In this document: piece after piece, positions 24,240 through 35,774 of the stretch
Numbering within the stretch: the first letter of the stretch is position 1
Layout of the letters: every line of letters begins with the position of its first letter
Assembly (NCBI GenBank): GCA_028095005.1
Contig: CM051462.1
Location: forward strand, 82,967,846-83,031,845
Direction: 5' to 3'
DNA length: 64,000 bases
DNA from: Rhynchospora pubera
Lineage: Eukaryota; Streptophyta; Magnoliopsida; Poales; Cyperaceae
Translations under genes and position numbers: made by a program
The notes under the pieces: generated by a model
What the model was told of the DNA's origin: nothing
The model's input: the letters and a program-made list of their open reading frames with translations, nothing else
The model's database searches: none

Positions 24240-25700
24240 AGGGTTCCTTTTATACCTGGCCGCCTCCTTTTATATCCTTCGGCCCAAACCCTAGACCTCA
24301 CCGCCGAATCAACCCCTCGGCAGCCACACCTCGATCTCTCTGCTCTCGCATCGCTCAGACCGACAGCTGTCGCCTCCGCCCATACCGGTCGCCTCCTCAG
24401 CGAGAGATCGCCACTCTCGTCCTCGCTGCTCTCTCTATCCGTCATCCTGCGGCCCCATGCCTCTTCTCTGCTCGATCCGTCAGTAAATTGAATATACTGG
24501 CACATATACTTCTAAGTAATTCCACGGCAACCAAAGACGGCAGGAATTCATGATAATGGTACATATACTATTAGATATGTTTATTTTGTATTTTTTCTTG
24601 GTTTCTTCATACCTGATTATTTGAGGCTGAGTGAATAAATTGAAGATATTGCACAAAAGAATTTATTTAAAGCTATCTTATGTCAATTGAAATCTGCTAA
24701 CAAGTGAAGTTATTTAAGGCTATCATGGTACTGGCACAAAAAAATATTTAACATCAGTGTTCACAAATGTATAGCACAAATTGATGCATATGTGCTAACT
24801 GGTTACTTATAAACAGTTTATCTTTTTTTATTTTTGTGTTAAACCTGCTGTTGTTCATTCAGAATTGATAGTAATAAAATGATATCTTGAAGACTTGAAC
24901 TGTGCAAGGCGTTCTTTTGGCAACTGCATTGGGGGCAGTCTGTGTGGTACTATTTGGGTCGGTGGTGGCTGAGCACCGGTATGAAATATACAAAATGGAC
25001 AAACAAGTCAACCTTCATTTTCATTTTCTGTATTAGTGGTAAATTTTTAGATATATGTACGTCTTTGTGTCGATGCAACCAGATTAGATGACCAGATTAA
25101 TGAAGCATGCACTTTCAATTTTGACATAGCCAATCCAATCATAGAGATTATGTAGGATCTTGTTCACATTAATCTTAGCCAATCCAATATTGTTGTATTT
25201 AATCTGATGGATTTATGTTTATTTTTAGGTTCCTTGGAGCAAATTGGGTCAAGGGCAAGTCGTGGTCTATCTCGGCCAAATCTTCATTTTAGCTAAGCCA
25301 GAATTGCAAGTTGAGGGCTCTACCAAAGAAAGTTATGTACCTTCTCTTCTCAACATCAGCCCTTTGATTCCAAGCTCTAGCAACTGAGATTGGAGCATGG
25401 AAGGATGTGAGAGCTCTAAGGGTACATCCATGCATTGTAACCTTTGCAACAAGACGAGACACGATGGATCAGTGCTTATCTCTCCATCCCGAGCTCCGAG
25501 AGTGTAAGGCAAGGCGAAGCTTGAGAGGCGACATTGGACAGGAGAAGGAAACTCATCAGAGTGGCTCGCGAAAGGGGGAGAAAGAACTCATATTGGATAG
25601 ATTGGAGCATCGAAGGATGGAGCAGCTCTTAAGATTGTATAGGAAACCTTGTATAGCAAATTGCGCAGAATGTTGTTTGAAGTTTTGTAAATGGTATTGA
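24240..25700 (+). pseudogene. Probable captured host-gene sequence in the CACTA element
   Basis: A GC-rich block (24240-24480) looks like a plant promoter/5'-UTR and carries the telo-box AAACCCTAG (24286-24294). Downstream, an exon-like stretch at about 24908-24978 reads GVLLATALGAVCVVLFGSVV then AEHRYE, a hydrophobic segment, and is followed by a GT. Another exon-like stretch begins after an AG near 25228. A frame around 25395-25700 contains IGAWKDVRALRV, faintly like a PPR-protein motif. None forms a complete gene and the parent genes are not identified. The unlike base composition relative to the AT-rich ends supports capture. This is inference. Confidence 0.4.
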
Positions 25701-26228
25701 ATTGTCATTTATGTGGATTATATTAATATTATATGGTTTATGTGCGTGATTGTGTTGCCTCAATTAAAATAACACGTGATGTACAATTTATGCAATATTA
25801 TTAGCAATAGAAATAAATAAAATAAAATAATTGTGGGGGACGATATAAGAAAATAATTTCATTTTCCAACCTTTCTATGACTGTTATTATCTGTTCAATA
25901 AAAAAGGAATTTCTCTCTCCTATTTTTTGCACGAGATTCCTTCGCATCTTTCTGACTGTTATTTCTAAATAACAGTCATCGAATTACACTTTTGCAACAG
26001 TTATTATTAAATAAAAGTCCTCGATCCTTAATCTTCTACGACTGTTTTTAAGGTAATAACAGTTATTATTTTAGCAACTGTTATTTTTGCTTTTGCAACT
26101 CCCCGATTAACAACTGATCTGTACAGTTGCAGAAGTGATTATTTTAACGGTTACAAAAGAGAAAATTTGTAGTAGTGCTCTGACGTGGTGTGATTTTAAT
26201 GCATAAGTGATATGAAAGTGACGTGAGT

Positions 26229-28290
26229 AATTTTTTTTTTTTAAACAAATAGGACCAATGTCCTACCACTTCCATTTGTCAGAAACAAAAGAGTTATACA
26301 TAACAATCCGCATCATGTCACTGGTACCCAACACCGGTACCAGTGCATAAATGCTATCTGACCCTAAAAAAATGTATCCATAAGAGCAACCAATGCCAGC
26401 TGCTATATCTACTACATAAGCTCTCCTCCCATCTATAAAACCTCTTCTGCTGAACAAAACTATATGCATTACAGATAGACTTCAACAAAAACTCTTTATT
26501 ACAAACACTAAACAAGAATACAACTAATAATTTGTTACACATTATTCCTGCAATGCACCCTCCGGACTCCATATGCGCTTCTACATCAACAATTGTTAAT
26601 ATCATCCTCTGTAAGGCCTTAACCATTGCCTCACCTGTCTCCCTTTCCTCCAACTGCATTGGCAAATCTGCAATGAATGGGGTTGTTGTGGCCACATGTC
26701 TATCCAATATGCTATCAATTAAGGCCTGTATCTCACTGCTGACATTCCTCAAAAGTTGGATACACAGTCAAATTAAAGATAGTAGCATTTCTAATCTTCG
26801 ACATAATCCAAAGTAACACACCATAACTGATATGCATGTTTATGCTCATTTAGTACATTAACATTTCTAATGCTTAAATCTTCTAATTGCTGGGGTACCA
26901 TGGTGCCAAATTGAGCAAGGAACCATCTCCATATGTTTCTATTATTATTACATCTAAAAAACATATGATCTAAAGTTTCTAAATCCCTACAATAACAACA
27001 TGTATAATTTCTATGCCATCCCTTAGTAAGAAGTACATCTTTGGTTAATAATCTTCTTTTGCTAATTAACTACAAAAATATTTTTATCTTAAGGGGGATC
27101 TTATATTGCCAAATTGGTTTATACTTTATACATCTCATTTGTTACTCCCTTGTGATCTAACCAGTAATACATTGAGTTAGTTGAAAATTGTCCATCTTTT
27201 TCTTGGCTCCACATTATCATATCTTTTCTATCTTGAAGAAGGCAAAAGATCCCTACTTGAGTGCACATATCTGTAAATTCCCTTATTTGACTGATAGTCG
27301 ATTGTCTTTTAAATCTAAATGCCATCAAGTTGGAAGTCAGGGCTTTTTCTACAGTTATACGAGGATCTAGGCAAATGTTATACAACTTATGATAAGCTAC
27401 ACAAAGTGGTTGTTCTCCACACCATTTATCTGTCCAGAAGTGCACCTAACTTCCATTCTCAATTTGAAAGTAATTATTTATTTGTACCATCTGTTCTAAT
27501 TTTTTCAAACTAGACCAAAAGGCTGGCCATCTTTTTTTATTATTACATTTACCATATTTGTATACTAAAATATCTTTCCACCATGCTTCAATTACACTAT
27601 TTTTTAGCTTCCACAACCATTTACACAACAAGGCTTGGTTCATATGTCTCAAATTCAGGATACTTAGCCCTCCTTGATCTTTAGGTCTAAAAACATTTAT
27701 CCAATTCACTAGATGATATTTTTTCTTATCTCCAGAATTCCAAAGAAATTGGTTTATTATCTTATCTAATTGTTTTTTAATTGATTTTGGAAGTTCATAA
27801 ATGGACATCATATACAGAGGTAGTGTTGACAACACTTTTTTTTTTTTTTTGAAGGAAAAGCCACTTAGGCGGGTGTTGACAACACACTATTGATAAGTGT
27901 CAGCTTCCACCATATGATAGGAATTGGCCCTTCCAACTTTACAACTTTTTGGTAAATTTATGTACTAACTCTCCAATCTGCAATTTGGATCTTCTTCCAA
28001 TGGAATTGATATTCCCAAATATGTTAATAGGAAAGAAGAAGTTGGACACCCAAATATCTCAGAGAACTCATTTGCTTTATCTAAAGTCTAAATACATGTT
28101 AATAGGGAATGTCTCACACTTATTATAATTAATCTTCATGCCTGAGAGAGCCTCAAACCCTACAAATACCCATTTGATAGCTTGCATCACTTGTTAGCTT
28201 CACAAAATATTATGGTATCATCTGCATAATGCAAGTTAGTCTGTTTGACACCATTATCTATAAGAGGCCCTAAACCTCTAATTATCTGTG
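26229..28290 (-). mobile_element. 5'-truncated LINE (L1-type) retrotransposon
   Basis: The - strand encodes the second half of a LINE ORF2. In order it has the RT active-site region LHYADDTIIFCEANK (about 28270-28190), a SGMKINYNKCE block, the thumb (LPKSIKKQLDKIINQFLWN, GGLSILNLRHMNQALLCKWL, 27800-27600), FWTDKWCGEQPL (27440), and the C-terminal zf-RVT cysteine-histidine motif CCYCRDLETLDHMFFRC (about 27000-26950). A T-run at 26231-26243 on the + strand is its poly(A) end. The upstream endonuclease and the N-terminal half of RT are missing, as expected from 5' truncation at insertion. Stops and a 37-bp insertion break the frame. The target duplication was not identified. Confidence 0.9.
27823..27885 (-). 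mobile_element. 37-bp retroposon tail inserted in the LINE
   Basis: A 13-bp duplication gtgttgacaacac (27823-27835 and 27873-27885) encloses only 37 bp (27836-27872): a T-run followed by gaaggaaaagccacttagg and cggg. On the - strand this is a short 3' tail ending in poly(A), the signature of LINE-machinery insertion with extreme 5' truncation. It interrupts the LINE RT frame. Confidence 0.85.
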
Positions 28291-28437
28291 TCTCTCTTCC
28301 TCTCTTTCAAATATGCAGCAAATAAGGGGTGTGGCAAAATCAAAATTCGGTGAAAACATGCAGCAAATTAGTGGCCTTGAAGAAGCATAGGTGTTAGATT
28401 GGTTATTATCTACATATCTTGTTATATTAAATAATTT

Positions 28438-28551
28438 TACCTTCTCATATACCCTATGACCAGGTGATTCTAGAGAAGAAACATCATCAACCTGAAGGCC
28501 ACATGCTTAATTAAAGGGACAAGGACTGAACAAGCCAGTTTGTGTTTCTCA
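28438..28551 (+). promoter_or_regulatory. Conserved leader upstream of CNL1
   Basis: The segment from taccttctcatataccctatgacc to the ATG recurs before CNL3 (61694-61804) and, more diverged, before CNL2 (39396-39534). In all three a pyrimidine-rich run is followed by CAG (28461-28463, 39420-39422, 61716-61718) about 85-112 bp before the ATG. This looks like a 3' splice site of a 5'-UTR intron, but the upstream exon was not located. Confidence 0.5.
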
Positions 28552-31500
28552 ATGTTATCAGCTATTGGAAGAGCGTTACATCTTGTTGCTCGATCCAGTA
28601 GAGATCATTTGAAGGCAGATATTGAGAAGTTGAATAGAAAACTAAGGAGGATTCAAGCGACAATTGAAGAAGTTGAGCACAGAGAGATTCATGATGATGC
28701 AGTCAATTTGTGGCTCAGAGAGCTGAAATATCTTGCCAGTGATGCTGAGGATGTCCTCGATGAGTATCACTATGAAATTTTTCGGTGCCAGTTTGAAGTT
28801 AAATCGACTCAAACAACAACTCTGTCAGGTCAAATTATTGGTAAAGAGTCCAACTTTGCCATGGTAACTCACACCTCTTCTTTTTCAGAGAATATTTCGC
28901 TGGAGATGATTGAAAGAATTAGACTTATAAACAGTCGATTCGATGAAATATCAAGAGACAGGGAAGCCCTGCAGCTGACAAATGAGGAAGGAAAGAGAAG
29001 AAGTGGCAACTCTTTCATAAACCTTTCCTCAACCAGCCACTTAATTATTGAGGATGATATTTTTGGTAGGAGTGACGACAAGGATAAAATCATTGAACTA
29101 TTGTTCCCTCATTTTTGGGATGAAGGAAGCTCTCAGATCAGAGTTATCCCAATAATAGGAATGGGGGGTATCGGCAAGACTACTCTCGCCCAGATGGTTT
29201 ATCATGATCTTTCTATTCAATCAAAGTTTGATGTGAGGGCATGGGTATATGTTTCTCCTGAGTTTGATATTATTCGGCTCACAAAAGAGATTTTCGAGTT
29301 TGTTACTGGAAAACCTGGTGATAGCTTTGATGGGTTCAGTATGATCCAAGGCGCTCTTCAGAAACAGTTATTGGGAAAAAAAATGTTTTTGGTACTTGAT
29401 GATGTGTGGGATGTGCAACAAAATGATTGGGAAATGTTGTTTCTTCCATTACGAATGGCTAAACTGGTGCGAGTGTTGGTGACCAGTAAGAATGATGCTG
29501 TCACTCAGGCTCCACATTCAATCTTCCCTTATCGACTTGGTCTATTGCCTGAACATGAATGTTTGAAATTACTTCACCATTGTGCATTTGGTGAGAAAGA
29601 AATGAGAGAAAAAGAATGGTCACTAGATATTGGTAGGCAAATAATTAAGAAATGTGGTGGATTACCTTTAGCAATTAAATGTATTGGCAGAGTTTTGCAC
29701 TATAACAAAAACAAGTATAGTTGGAGGGACATTTTGGATAGTGAATTATGGGAATCCGATGATCTTGATCCAATTTTTTGTTCACTTAAGGTAAGCTACT
29801 ACCATTTGCCCCCAAAGTTAAGAGATTGTTTCTTGTTTTGCTCCTTGTTCCCAAAAGGTTGTCGACTTAGAAAGATGTCAATTGTTTACATGTGGATGGC
29901 CCAAGGATTTCTTCAGCCTAAAGGAAGGAAAAGAGCAGAAGACATAGGGGAGGAGTACTTTGCTGAGTTGCAAATGCGATCTTTTATAGTACCTTTAACA
30001 AATCATAGCTTTTGTTTGCATGATGTCCTTTATGACCTTGCGAGATCTTTATCCAGGGTTGACATCCATACTGCAATGGATGAGAGGTCAAATTACATAC
30101 CTGACAAAATTCAACATTTATATATTAAAAAGGGAATTAACACATGTCAGTCATTTCGATCTCAATGGTTAAGGACATTGTTTAATGTTACACTAAGCAC
30201 CAATAATTCCATCATTAATGTACATGATATAAGGTCAGTACGTGTACTTGGGCTGCTTGGTTCCAATGTACTTGCTTTGACATACTCACCCCTCAAACAT
30301 CTGCGCTATCTTGGAATCATGGAATTCAATGAGGAAACCTTACCTGAATCATTATGCTGTCTCTACCACCTACAAACGCTTAAAATAACCCACTGCCACC
30401 CTTTAAGACACCTGCCTACAAATATTGCAAATCTAGTAAACCTTCGCTACCTCCACATTGCACATGTGGGAATTGAGGAAATTCCTGTGATGTTATGGCA
30501 AGTTTACAACCTTCAGATGCTACGCCTCAAAGGATGTTACAATTTGAGAATGGTACCTTTTGGTATTAGTAACCTTAGGAACCTACATATTTTACAGCTG
30601 AAGTCATGCAGGAAGCTAGAAGAGTTGCCCACTGATACAGGAAACCTCATCAAGCTCTCCCTTTTAGATCTTTCTTTTAGTGGGATAAGAACGTTACCAG
30701 CATCTATAGGCCTGCTCAAATCGACAAAACTTGTGCTTGTTGGCTTACCTTCTGTTTGGGTACCTGGTGCTCCAAGGAGAGAACAAAATACTAATTTGGT
30801 AGGTTTTTTAATTTAATAACTTAATCCAAGTTTCCTTCAAAAAAGATATAATCATGTGTTTTCTATAGATATCAAGGATGTACAGGTTAACCAAAATTGG
30901 TCATCTGTACAGATATAGATTATAATTGACAAGTTTATTATGTATCATGATGCAACCTTTTGTGCGTCATGACTTTATTGTTCGAATTTCTTTTTCATAT
31001 GACATAGATATTTAACATTATTATGATCTAGGTTGAGTGGAAGCATAATCTTCTCAATGGACCATCCAGTGAGGATAAACAAACAGCAATAGTGGTAAGA
31101 ATAGAGATCAGGTTTTCCAGTTTGGTACATCATAGGCAGGACATCTTTGGCTAATTTGTTTGTTTATTTCAAAATAGATGTAAATTTAAAAACTGCAGGT
31201 GCAGTACTTACAATAGATCAGGGGGGCAAATACTGCAATTTGTGTAACACTGGTTAATATTATCCAAACCACTCGGCCTTGACCTGACCCATCAATTTTT
31301 ATTTTGATAAAAAAAAGGGCACAAGCCCGATGTCAATAATGAAACAAAAGTATTACAGCTTGCAAGCCTGCAATTACATCATCAATTTAACCACTATTTC
31401 ATACCATAACACCTATTCTATACCACTAGCATCACACCATGCATCCTGGTCATCCTCTATGTATTCTGCAAATTCCAAAAAAGCAAAAAGTGCACAGGAC

Positions 31501-32729
31501 TTCATAAGAATAACAGAAATGAAAAAAATATGAACAAACCTCTCTCTAACAAAGCACAAATGTACAACTCTCTTCTAGTCGAGCAACCCAAATTTCAGCA
31601 ATAAGCAATATAGGCTAGTACTACAAGCTTCTTTTTTTTTCCACCTGAATCTGTCAATTGGTGAGATAAAGTGATACACAAGACTTGACAGGTCAAAGGG
31701 CACAGGTTGACTTCAGCCAACCTATCTTAGTTTACTGAGTGTATTAAACGTTACAGTACTCGTCTATTAGACAGTTGCTGTAGGTGTTGTTTTGAGACCC
31801 CATACTTTTGTTTTCAGCTATTCTCGTATTCTGTACAGCCATCTCTACCCCTCTGAAAGAGTTAGAAAAATAAGAAAAATAGATTAAAAGAGCCAAGCAG
31901 GGTCATGAGCTGTTCAACCTATACCTTACCCAACCTGTAGCAGGTCAGAGGTTGAGACCGAACATGGCCTACTAACCAATCAGGCCAATTACACAGGGAA
32001 TGATCATGTTAGAGGTTGCCAACACTATCATACATTCTACAAACAAAAATTGAATCATCTTTTGCAACAACGTTACAAAGGAAAAACTAAATAATTTTGA
32101 TTCAACATTTGCTATCATAACTAAATATTAACTAGATACATACAGATTCATGTGACTGGAGGTTGATCTATTCTACTAATTAATCTTATAGATACTATCA
32201 TATTAGTCTGTTTTCCATAAATAACAAAACTGAAACAGGTCATTGTTGCTTATTATGCAGGAACGACCAAAATATTCTAGTACGCGGAGCCATAAACCCA
32301 TTCCAAGTTTTGGTAATTGGGAGTAAGCTCCATTCTCTTTAGCTTCTGCATTTTATAATTTCATTTGCATTTATTAATAGGAAGAGAGCACTCATTCAGC
32401 CAGTAAGCTCCATTCACTTTGGCTTTTGTTTAAAGTACAACATCACATGTTGCAATGATTTTTAACCGAAGGGACAATTCTTAGTAACCTCTTGGCATTG
32501 TGGTATTTACAGGGATTACATACATAATACAGCTACAACATCTCATGGCTTCAATAATATTAGCCAGGGTACATGGATGAGTTCCCAAAATCAGAGCTCT
32601 ATTGCAGAGTTTATGAGTTCCCAAAACAAAGATGGTGACAGATTTAGAGCAGGAGTTAATGCAAAAGAAATCTATCCCAACCAAGCTAAGCCTAACCCAG
32701 GCCAAGCCAGCCACAATTCAATTCCCTGA
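28552..32729 (+). CDS. CNL1: CC-NB-ARC-LRR disease-resistance protein, four exons
   Basis: This is an intracellular immune receptor; proteins of this family detect pathogen effectors and switch from ADP- to ATP-bound form to trigger defence. The start is the ATG at 28552, because the open frame from 28540 begins with TTG. Proposed exons are 28552-30798, 31032-31094, 32261-32322 and 32513-32729 (stop TGA), all GT-AG with matching phases, giving 862 aa. Rx-type coiled coil 1-130 includes DAEDVLDEYHYE. NB-ARC has P-loop GMGGIGKTT (about 203), kinase-2 LVLDDVW (280), GGLPLA (370), CFLFCSLFPKG, and an LHD in place of MHD (489). LRRs run from about 575 to 735. A non-LRR tail with GTWMSSQNQSSI follows. 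Exons 2-4 are inferred from splice sites and similarity to CNL2. Confidence 0.85.
31300..31560 (-). mobile_element. Possible LINE 3' end in CNL1 intron 2
   Basis: On the - strand the segment ends atcgggcttgtgccc followed by ttttttttatcaaaataaaa. Such a GGGC...GCCC word before an A/T-rich tail is common at plant L1 3' ends. No duplication was fixed and no protein is recognisable. It lies inside the proposed 1.17 kb intron and does not disturb exons. Confidence 0.4.
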
Positions 32730-34164
32730 ATGTGCTGTATGGCACAAAAGGTCCATTAGTTTCAACATAATTAAACCCCTCATATCGAACTACATACTTT
32801 TCATTGTTTTACTGAACCAGAAAATTATGAGCTAGCTGTTCTATGTATATCTTGTTGAGTTTAGAAAACTCTTAATTTGTGTCAAATGTAATTGTGCATT
32901 GACCATCAATCAAATTCAAGCAATATTTCAATTCTCATCACTAATATGGAAAGGTCCAGTACAGGAAACTGAAATTTTGGATATCCACCACTAGCTTTTG
33001 GACCTGTCCTCCCAGCTGCACAGTTCATTTTCATCAAAGGAAATAAAAAATAAAAGAAGAAGAGTTACCTGAAGATAAAATAATTCATCAAAAAGGAAAC
33101 CTCCTTAGAACAAGCTCAGCACTGTTTACTGTTGATTTTATGGAAAAATCAGCCTGAAATAAGAAAAAAATACATTTAAATAAAAATCAAACTTCTTACA
33201 TCGAAGGTTTATAGCAGTATCAAGCATGTCCTCATATAATCCATCTAATTTTAAAGGTATACGAGAACACTTCAACAATTTTATAAATTTTCAAACAGTC
33301 AACAAATAATTGGCGATAAAAGATGTGATAACAGTACCCATATATAAGCTATATGCTACAGACTAAAATGGTGACAAGAATATTCAAAACTTCAAGGTTA
33401 GTCCGCAATATTAAGAGCCATGGACATCAAATTACATATACATTACTTAAGAAAACAAATACACATGCTGTATACAATTTCTTTCCTATTAAACAGAAAC
33501 GTTCTGATGGTTGTTAACATGGAAGAGGCAATAGTTAGATATTTTAGGAAATCACGTTAATTATATTAAAAGTTCCATTGAAATAAACAAACAGATTATG
33601 CAGTTCTAGCACGTCTGTGCCTGTTCACCCGTTTGTCGCCTGTCCGCACCCTTCTGCCTGTCTGCTCCCATTCGCCCATCCCCATCCATGCTCGTCTGCC
33701 CACTAGCGCATCTGTGCCCATCTGCTGCAGTCCGCTAGTCTGCGCTTTCCTGCCTATCTACGCACGTCCCTCTCATTCTTCCTATTTTACCTAAGATAAA
33801 CAAAAGGACCAGAAAAACAAAACAAAATAGATAACTTTAAGAACAATAAGGCACTGATCAGAATGACATTTTTTAAACATGGGATTTCAATTCATTAGAA
33901 TTTTTTTTTTATCAAAATGGATGGATTTTATCTCATTTGGTTGGAATTTCTATGTTATTAGATTCAACGAAATCTCGAAAAATCAATTCCAATGAAATGA
34001 AAACCATGTAAAAATAATTTTGATCAAAGCCTAAAGTAGGACCAGAGTTAAGTATGTCTCTTTGTTTCTTCCCCTCCTTTGTTGTTAGAGAGGATGAGAG
34101 ATAATAGGGGAAAATGGAAATATATATAAATAAATAATGATGGTATGATAAGCTTTGAGGGTGA
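32730..34164. other. CNL1 3' flank and unassigned DNA
   Basis: Positions 32730-32880 resemble the CNL2 sequence just after its exon 3 (agctagctgttctatg, tatcttgttgagttta), so they belong to the duplicated unit. Beyond 32900 similarity is lost; the acidic last exon of CNL2 (44155-44249) has no counterpart here. The rest shows no gene. Confidence 0.5.
33611..33777. repeat. Degenerate C/T-rich minisatellite
   Basis: About 165 bp of imperfect units around gcccatctgctc / cctgtctgcacc with strong C+T bias on the + strand, in otherwise AT-rich DNA. No coding frame makes sense of it. Confidence 0.6.
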
Positions 34165-34292
34165 GAACAAGTTCTTGGTCTAGTGGCAAAGAGCAACGCA
34201 CTTTCACTAAAGGTCACGGGTTTGAAATCCGGAGGTCCTTTGTGACATTTAATTTCAAAATAATTGGATGGCTTCACCCCCATCTTATCTTC

Positions 34293-34321
<29 letters not shown>
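34165..34321 (+). mobile_element. tRNA-derived SINE with poly(A) tail
   Basis: The 5' part resembles a tRNA gene, with an A-box-like ttggtctagtggca (about 34175-34187) and a B-box-like ggtcacgggtttgaaatcc (34212-34230), spaced about 35 bp apart as in Pol III promoters. A tRNA-unrelated region follows and a run of 29 A closes it (34293-34321). This is the layout of a plant SINE, which is mobilised by LINE enzymes. A target duplication was not clear. Confidence 0.72.
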
Positions 34322-34323
<2 letters not shown>

Positions 34324-34400
34324 AAAAGGTTTGGGGGTTCAGCATATCACCAGCATTCACTCTGCAAAGTACTAATTTCTCCATACCAGGAGAAAGAAAC

Positions 34401-34915
34401 TGTTGAGGGGCACTGATAGGGCCAATAATACCCCACTGGCCATCCCAATGAATAGAGAGCCCGTCACGCCTGATAGTCCCCAAGACACGCATGGCACTGG
34501 TAGTACAGCTGACAAACAGTTATCGACACAGAGGAGTGAGTGCGAGACAAGCTCTGACAAAGAAGTTAGGGACAGGAAAGAAGTGTCGATGTGCTCCCTT
34601 AGAATGAAGATAAAACTACAAACTCGGCTCACCCCGCTCGTCTGAATTCACGTCGCTGAATGGAAGGCTTCACGACCACGATATAGGAAGAACCCCACCA
34701 GCGATTCAGTCAAGAGAATACCCGGGGTGGTGAGGACCACCAAAGACAACTGTCATCTGGCTCCTTACATAAATGACGTGGGGCGGTGGGGGGGGACCGA
34801 TACCGGTCTCTGACAGAATGACGTCAGCAGAAGATTCGTACACACGTCTATAAATATAGCCCCCTGACCAAAGAGAAAGGATTTTCATACTATTTCACTC
34901 TTGTAACTCAATGTA
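34401..34915 (+). mobile_element. LTR-like block, possible solo or partial LTR
   Basis: The block starts TGTTGAGGGGCACTG at 34401 and contains a promoter-like region: gacgtggggcggtgg, gacgtcagcag, TATA word ctataaatatag (about 34849-34860). It ends near ctcaatgtaaaca (about 34915), where transcript-end-like sequence follows. Its GC content is far above the neighbourhood. No flanking duplication matched (left flank gaaac), so it may be truncated. Confidence 0.4.
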
Positions 34916-35202
34916 AACATGGAGACTATTCAAGTAAATGGACCAAATTATAAGTACCAGTAATCATAACTGGCCTTCAGAATGCAATGAAGCACCAAAT
35001 TAGCCTGGTTCATATTGGAGAGGGTCGTTGTCGACTTGTCGCTGGATCCTTGGACACTGGCGAAGGTGCTACGGAGATGGGGAAGGAGGAGAGGAGAGGA
35101 GCTCGCGATGCGCCGGAGATTGTCTTAGACAGAGGCGGTAGGTGAGGCCGCGTAGAGTGGTCAATTGAATTGCGGTGCACAATTGAACATTGAAAAGAAC
35201 TT

Positions 35203-35642
35203 GCTCTGTTGGATCGTATAAGAATAAGAGTAGAATTAGTTATGCAGGATTAAAATTGTTAGTCTCAAATTTTTAAGGGCTTCGTTTGGATAAGTGTGGG
35301 AAGAAGGAAAGAAGGGAAGAAGTGAAAAGAAGTATTGGAAAGTGTGTAACTGTGTGAAGAGTTTGGATTGTTTATAATTTTTTTCTTCCATTCTTCCTTC
35401 TTCCTATTTTTTCTCAACGTATCCAAGCGGAGGCAAGAATAAGTTTAATTTCAGAATAAAGATTTTTGTTTGGATGATATAGGAATAAAAATGAGTTTTA
35501 TCTTTGACCGTTAACAAACCAAAATTTTAATCTCACTTCTTATTCTAACATCTAGTCAGATTAACTAATCTTATTGTGATTCGAAATAAATCCTTAATCC
35601 TAAACTGTTTGATTGTCTCTTAATGACTATCCAAACAGAGCC
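35203..35642. mobile_element. MITE (type 2) split by another MITE
   Basis: Outside the insertion at 35278-35434, the sequence aligns over its length with the inverted MITE at 37809-38105 (shared tctcacttcttattcta, gattaactaatctta, gactatccaaacagagcc). The right end is gactatccaaacagagcc; the left end gctctgttggatcg is the decayed mate. Confidence 0.65.
35278..35434. mobile_element. 157-bp MITE (type 1) with aag duplication
   Basis: Ends read ggcttcgtttggataag and, inverted, gcctccgcttggatacg. aag flanks both sides (35275-35277 and 35435-35437). The interior is gaagaagg-rich on the left and cttcttcc-rich on the right, so the whole folds back. It is closely related to copies at 36585-36773 and 45060-45199. 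Confidence 0.8.
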
Positions 35643-35774
35643 GATTTCTAGCTGGCCCATTACTCTCTGACCAGCCTAGCAAAAGTAGCCCATAACTAAT
35701 TAACTATCAGTAGCTTCTATAGAAAGCCTTGACGAATGACGAACACAGAGAAATGAACTTTTTTTTTAATTTAT

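Larger units (their letters stand above)
22679..26177. mobile_element. Complete non-autonomous CACTA transposon
   Basis: The element starts CACTACCACAGAAAAG at 22679 and ends aatttgtagtagtg at 26177, the inverted CACTACTACAAATT. A 3-bp duplication ctc flanks it (22676-22678 and 26178-26180), as expected for CACTA elements. Both ends are filled with subterminal repeats of the type aacagtcat / aactgttattt (22690-23020 and 25870-26150) plus tgcaactg next to each terminus. It is 3499 bp and no transposase is visible, so it depends on an element elsewhere. Its interior contains GC-rich and exon-like sequence that looks captured from host genes. Confidence 0.92.

Noticed and set aside
25407..25700. 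97-codon frame as an intact gene inside the CACTA element
   Set aside because: It starts with GTG, has no recognisable domain beyond a faint PPR-like phrase, and is better treated as part of a captured fragment.
28540..28551. Start of CNL1 at 28540
   Set aside because: The codon there is TTG. The ATG at 28552 aligns with the starts of CNL2 and CNL3 (MLSAIG/MLSTIR), so it was chosen.
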